7,550 nucleotides of DNA from DASVXQ01 sp046727955. GTDB taxonomy: Bacteria > Actinomycetota > CALGFH01. The stretch spans positions 1-7,550 of the forward strand of contig JBKPDO010000407.1 in NCBI GenBank assembly GCA_046727955.1, in the 5' to 3' direction. The position numbers and the translations under genes are program-made. Shown here piece by piece: positions 5,904 through 7,550 of the stretch (position 1 is the first letter of the stretch; each line of letters opens with the position of its first letter). The notes beneath the pieces were generated by a model. The model had not been told where the DNA came from. It did not search any database and saw only the letters and a program-made list of their open reading frames with translations.

Positions 5904-6836
5904 TCAGCTCGGCCCGGGGGAGCCCGTCATCAGCCAAGACAGCAGCGCCTTCTGGGTGTGCAGGCGATTCTCGGCCTGGTCGAAGACGGCGGAGTTGGGG
6001 CCGTCCAGGACGTCGGCGGTGATCTCCTCGCCCCGATGGGCCGGTAGGCAGTGCAGCACCATCACGTCGCCGGAGGCCGCAGCCACCGTGTCGGTCGAGA
6101 GCTGATAGGGCTTGAAGATCAGCGCCCGCTCGCCGTGCTCGAGCTCCTGGCCCATCGACGCCCACACGTCGGTATAGAGCACGTCGGCATCCTTGGCGGC
6201 GGCCTGGGGATCGTGGGTCAGCTCGACGCTGCCCCCGGTCTCGGCGGCGATCTCGGTGGCGCGGCGCACCACCTGCGGGATCGGCTCGTAGCCGGCCGGC
6301 GTGGCCACGGCCACGTGCATGCCCATCTTGGTGCAGGCGATCAGCAGGCTGTGGCAGACGTTGTTACCGTCGCCGAGGTAGGCCAGCCGCAGGCCCTCGA
6401 GCTGCTTGCGGCGCTCGCGGATGGTCTGCAGGTCAGCCAGAGCCTGACAGGGGTGGGCGTAGTCGGACAGGGCGTTGATCACCGGGACGGTGCCAGCTCT
6501 GGCCATGCGCTCGAGGCTCTCCTGGGCGAAGGTGCGCATCACGATCGCGTGGACGTAGCGCGACAGGACCGCGGCGGTGTCCTCCAGCGTCTCGCCACGG
6601 CCGGTCTGCAGGTCGGCGCCGGCCAGCGCCACCGGGTAGCCGCCCAGCTCGTGCACTGCCACCTCGAACGACACCCGCGTGCGGGTGGAAGGCTTCTCGA
6701 ACAGCAGCGCGACGCTGCGGCCCTCCAGGGTCGAGCTGAGCCGCCGCTCGGCCTTGTAGCGGTCGGCCGCGTCGAGCAGGGCGACCTGCTCGTCGCCCGA
6801 GACGTCGTCGGAGGTAAGGAAGTCGCGTTTGGTCAT
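5904..6836 (-). CDS. argF: Ornithine carbamoyltransferase, anabolic
   Basis: This enzyme makes citrulline from ornithine and carbamoyl phosphate in cytosolic arginine synthesis. The 310 residues match the family length. The carbamoyl-phosphate domain carries STRTR (50-54) and Arg101, followed by HPCQ (128-131). The ornithine domain carries GDGNN (155-159), the YTDVW Asp224, the SMG loop (227-229) and HCLP (262-265), and ends with Arg291 in ENRLH. All catalytic motifs are intact. The ATG at 6836 has AGGGGAG 6 nt upstream and overlaps the regulator's stop by 4 nt (ATGA). The membrane-protein gene follows after 5 nt. No argG, argH, argB, argJ, argD or argR lies on either side within the window, unlike the usual actinobacterial arg cluster. 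No ARG-box-like operator was recognised. A catabolic role (arcB) is possible, but no arcA or arcC is seen. Confidence 0.96.
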   Translation of the reverse strand: MTKRDFLTSDDVSGDEQVALLDAADRYKAERRLSSTLEGRSVALLFEKPSTRTRVSFEVAVHELGGYPVALAGADLQTGRGETLEDTAAVLSRYVHAIVMRTFAQESLERMARAGTVPVINALSDYAHPCQALADLQTIRERRKQLEGLRLAYLGDGNNVCHSLLIACTKMGMHVAVATPAGYEPIPQVVRRATEIAAETGGSVELTHDPQAAAKDADVLYTDVWASMGQELEHGERALIFKPYQLSTDTVAAASGDVMVLHCLPAHRGEEITADVLDGPNSAVFDQAENRLHTQKALLSWLMTGSPGPS

Positions 6837-7222
6837 CGGGAGCTCCCCTGGTCGACCCGGCCGGCAAGCTGCTTGACACGCTCGGCCAGCTTGGTGATGT
6901 CGAACGGCTTCTCGAGGATCGCCTCTGCCCCCAGCTCGCAGCGAAGGGGCTCCACGCCCTCGACCGCCCCGGTGAGCACCAGGACCGCGAACGGCAGGGT
7001 GCCGTCCGGCCGGCGCAGGCGCCGGATCACCTCGGGGCCGCCGAGGCCGGGCATCATCACGTCGATGAGCATGACCGCCGGTTCGACTGTGCGGGCGAGC
7101 TGGAGACCCTCCTCGCCGTCCGCGGCGAGCACGATCTCGAGTCCCTCGTCCTCCAGGATGGTCTGGAGCAGGCCGCGCACGCCGGCGTCGTCCTCGACGA
7201 CGAGCACGCGGTTGGACACCAT
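6833..7222 (-). CDS. Stand-alone receiver-domain response regulator
   Basis: This 129-residue CheY-like protein has only a receiver domain. The acidic pocket is Glu10-Asp11-Asp12, the phospho-acceptor is Asp54 in LIDVMMPG, the switch Thr is Thr84 in VLVLTGA, and the conserved Lys is Lys105 in LEKPFD. There is no DNA-binding or enzymatic output domain, so it probably acts through protein contacts or a phosphorelay; no histidine kinase lies in the window. The ATG at 7222 is preceded by AAAGG at 7 nt and starts right at the receiver fold. The frame stays open to 7501, but that extension crosses non-coding repeats and resembles no receiver. Its TGA overlaps the argF ATG by 4 nt. The protein has no Tyr, and its gene has no TpA step. 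Confidence 0.93.
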   Translation of the reverse strand: MVSNRVLVVEDDAGVRGLLQTILEDEGLEIVLAADGEEGLQLARTVEPAVMLIDVMMPGLGGPEVIRRLRRPDGTLPFAVLVLTGAVEGVEPLRCELGAEAILEKPFDITKLAERVKQLAGRVDQGSSR

Positions 7223-7265
7223 CGGAAAGCCTTTCTGAGCCGCTGGACCTGCGAAGCCGGCCGCA

Positions 7266-7281
7266 GCCGCCTCTCGGCGGC
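7266..7281 (-). other. Short GC hairpin with GNRA-type loop before the response regulator
   Basis: On the minus strand GCCGCC, the loop GAGA and GGCGGC form a perfect 6-bp stem closed by a GNRA tetraloop, 44 nt before the regulator ATG. If this region is transcribed it would be a stable 5'-leader element. No U-run follows, so it is not a classical terminator. Confidence 0.45.
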
Positions 7282-7346
7282 CGGAGTGGTCAAGTCTGCC
7301 ATGTGCCCGAGTCACCAGGCCAGAGCGCCACGAGAGATCGACCCCA

Positions 7347-7401
7347 GCGACCATGGCTGGTGAGCGGCCAGAGGCCCAGAGCAGCAAGTGGGCCGGGTCT
7401 T
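7347..7401. repeat. ~55-bp direct repeat, unit 1
   Basis: This unit begins GCGACCA, includes CTGGTGAGCGGCCAGAGGCC, and ends GGGCCGGGTCTT. It matches 7412-7467 except for three adjacent bases, one inserted C and two single substitutions. The repeat period of 65 is not a multiple of three, which argues against a coding repeat. The inner GGCCAGAGGCC is a small inverted repeat. Confidence 0.85.
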
Positions 7402-7411
7402 CCAAGTCACG

Positions 7412-7467
7412 GCGACCACAACTGGTGAGCGGCCAGAGGCCCCAGAACAGCAAGGGGGCCGGGTCTT
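7412..7467. repeat. ~56-bp direct repeat, unit 2
   Basis: This is the second unit of the repeat at 7347-7401, separated from it by the 10 nt at 7402-7411. It differs by CAA for TGG near its start, one extra C in the C-run, A for G in the AGCAG/AACAG segment, and G for T before the final GGGCC block. It runs directly into a G-rich tract. Confidence 0.85.
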
Positions 7468-7475
7468 GGGGGGCC

Positions 7476-7499
7476 GTGGGGGGCGCGTGCTCCCCCCAC
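7476..7499. terminator. Strong C-run/G-run hairpin, possible terminator
   Basis: GTGGGGGG (7476-7483) and CCCCCCAC (7492-7499) form a perfect 8-bp stem with an 8-nt loop. Neither strand carries a T-run after it. U-less hairpins are often proposed as terminators in high-GC Actinomycetota, so it may end a gene beyond the window edge. It could equally be a structured DNA element. Confidence 0.35.
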
Positions 7500-7516
7500 A
7501 AGGATCGATGTGCCCA

Positions 7517-7535
7517 GGCGCGCGCAGCGCGCGCC
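7517..7535. repeat. 19-nt GC-only palindrome
   Basis: GGCGCGCGC, a central A, then GCGCGCGCC form a perfect inverted repeat. It can fold as an 8-bp stem with a CAG loop. The alternating CG steps are also the kind that favour Z-DNA. Its role is unknown. Confidence 0.5.
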
Positions 7536-7550
7536 GTGGGGGGGGGGCGG

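Larger units (their letters stand above)
7223..7550. promoter_or_regulatory. Non-coding repeat- and G-run-rich region upstream of the regulator
   Basis: I see no protein or RNA gene in these 328 nt. From the regulator outward it holds a GNRA-loop hairpin (7266-7281), two direct-repeat units (7347-7467), a G-run cluster (7454-7483), a C/G-run hairpin (7476-7499), a 19-nt GC palindrome (7517-7535) and a run of ten G (7538-7547). There is no TpA dinucleotide, so no TAnnnT -10 box can exist here. Transcription of the regulator must start farther upstream or use another promoter type. Confidence 0.7.

Noticed and set aside
5899..6165. ATG at 6165 as the start of the membrane-protein gene
   Set aside because: That 89-codon extension lies wholly inside argF in another frame and encodes a hydrophilic Arg/Gly-rich sequence.
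6051..7238. Plus-strand open frame opposite argF and the regulator (395 codons)
   Set aside because: It is the mirror of two well-supported genes; the His/Gly/Val-rich product has no recognisable domain.
7347..7467. CRISPR array
   Set aside because: There are only two units of about 55 bp with a 10-nt spacer; repeat and spacer sizes do not fit and no cas gene is present.
7223..7501. Upstream extension of the response regulator to an ATG at 7501
   Set aside because: It would translate the 65-bp-period repeats in different frames, and receiver homology starts at the ATG at 7222.

Overview
The window comes from a high-GC bacterium. It carries the 5' third of a 16S rRNA gene whose signatures (actinobacterial-type V3 region, shortened helix near E. 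coli position 460, boxA-containing leader) and the neighbourhood mpg-tyrS-rRNA fit Actinomycetota. I cannot name the class from this fragment alone. Every supported gene lies on the minus strand, so the window reads biologically from its right end to its left end.

Layout in transcription order: (1) 7550-7223, a non-coding, G-run-rich stretch with a GC palindrome, a C/G-run hairpin, a potential G-quadruplex and a two-copy ~55-bp direct repeat, with no TpA dinucleotide anywhere; (2) 7222-6833, a stand-alone receiver-domain response regulator; (3) 6836-5904, ornithine carbamoyltransferase (argF), overlapping the regulator by 4 nt (ATGA); (4) 5898-5368, an unrecognised small protein with four predicted membrane segments; (5) 5330-3600, a PHP-containing bacterial family X DNA polymerase (polX); (6) 3603-2899, a 3-methyladenine DNA glycosylase (AAG/MPG family), overlapping polX by 4 nt (ATGA); (7) 2739-1480, tyrosyl-tRNA synthetase (tyrS); (8) 1479-536, the rRNA promoter and leader region with two sigma70-type promoters, a boxB-like hairpin, boxA and a chain of hairpins; (9) 535-1, the 16S rRNA, cut by the window edge.

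The genes fall into two tightly packed groups. The regulator, argF and the membrane-protein gene are close enough to share an mRNA, and the polX-mpg pair is translationally coupled. A glycosylase that makes abasic sites next to a PolX that can process and fill gaps suggests a compact base-excision-repair unit. The tyrS-rRNA adjacency is a translation-related neighbourhood, with the first rRNA promoter starting about 57 bp after the tyrS stop.

The items most worth a second look are the receiver-argF coupling, the repeat- and G-rich TpA-free upstream region, a Thr replacing the first His of the TyrRS HIGH motif, and a duplicated hairpin element between the two rRNA promoters. I saw no CRISPR array, insertion sequence, tRNA or phage gene, and nothing that is clearly a new defence or mobile system.
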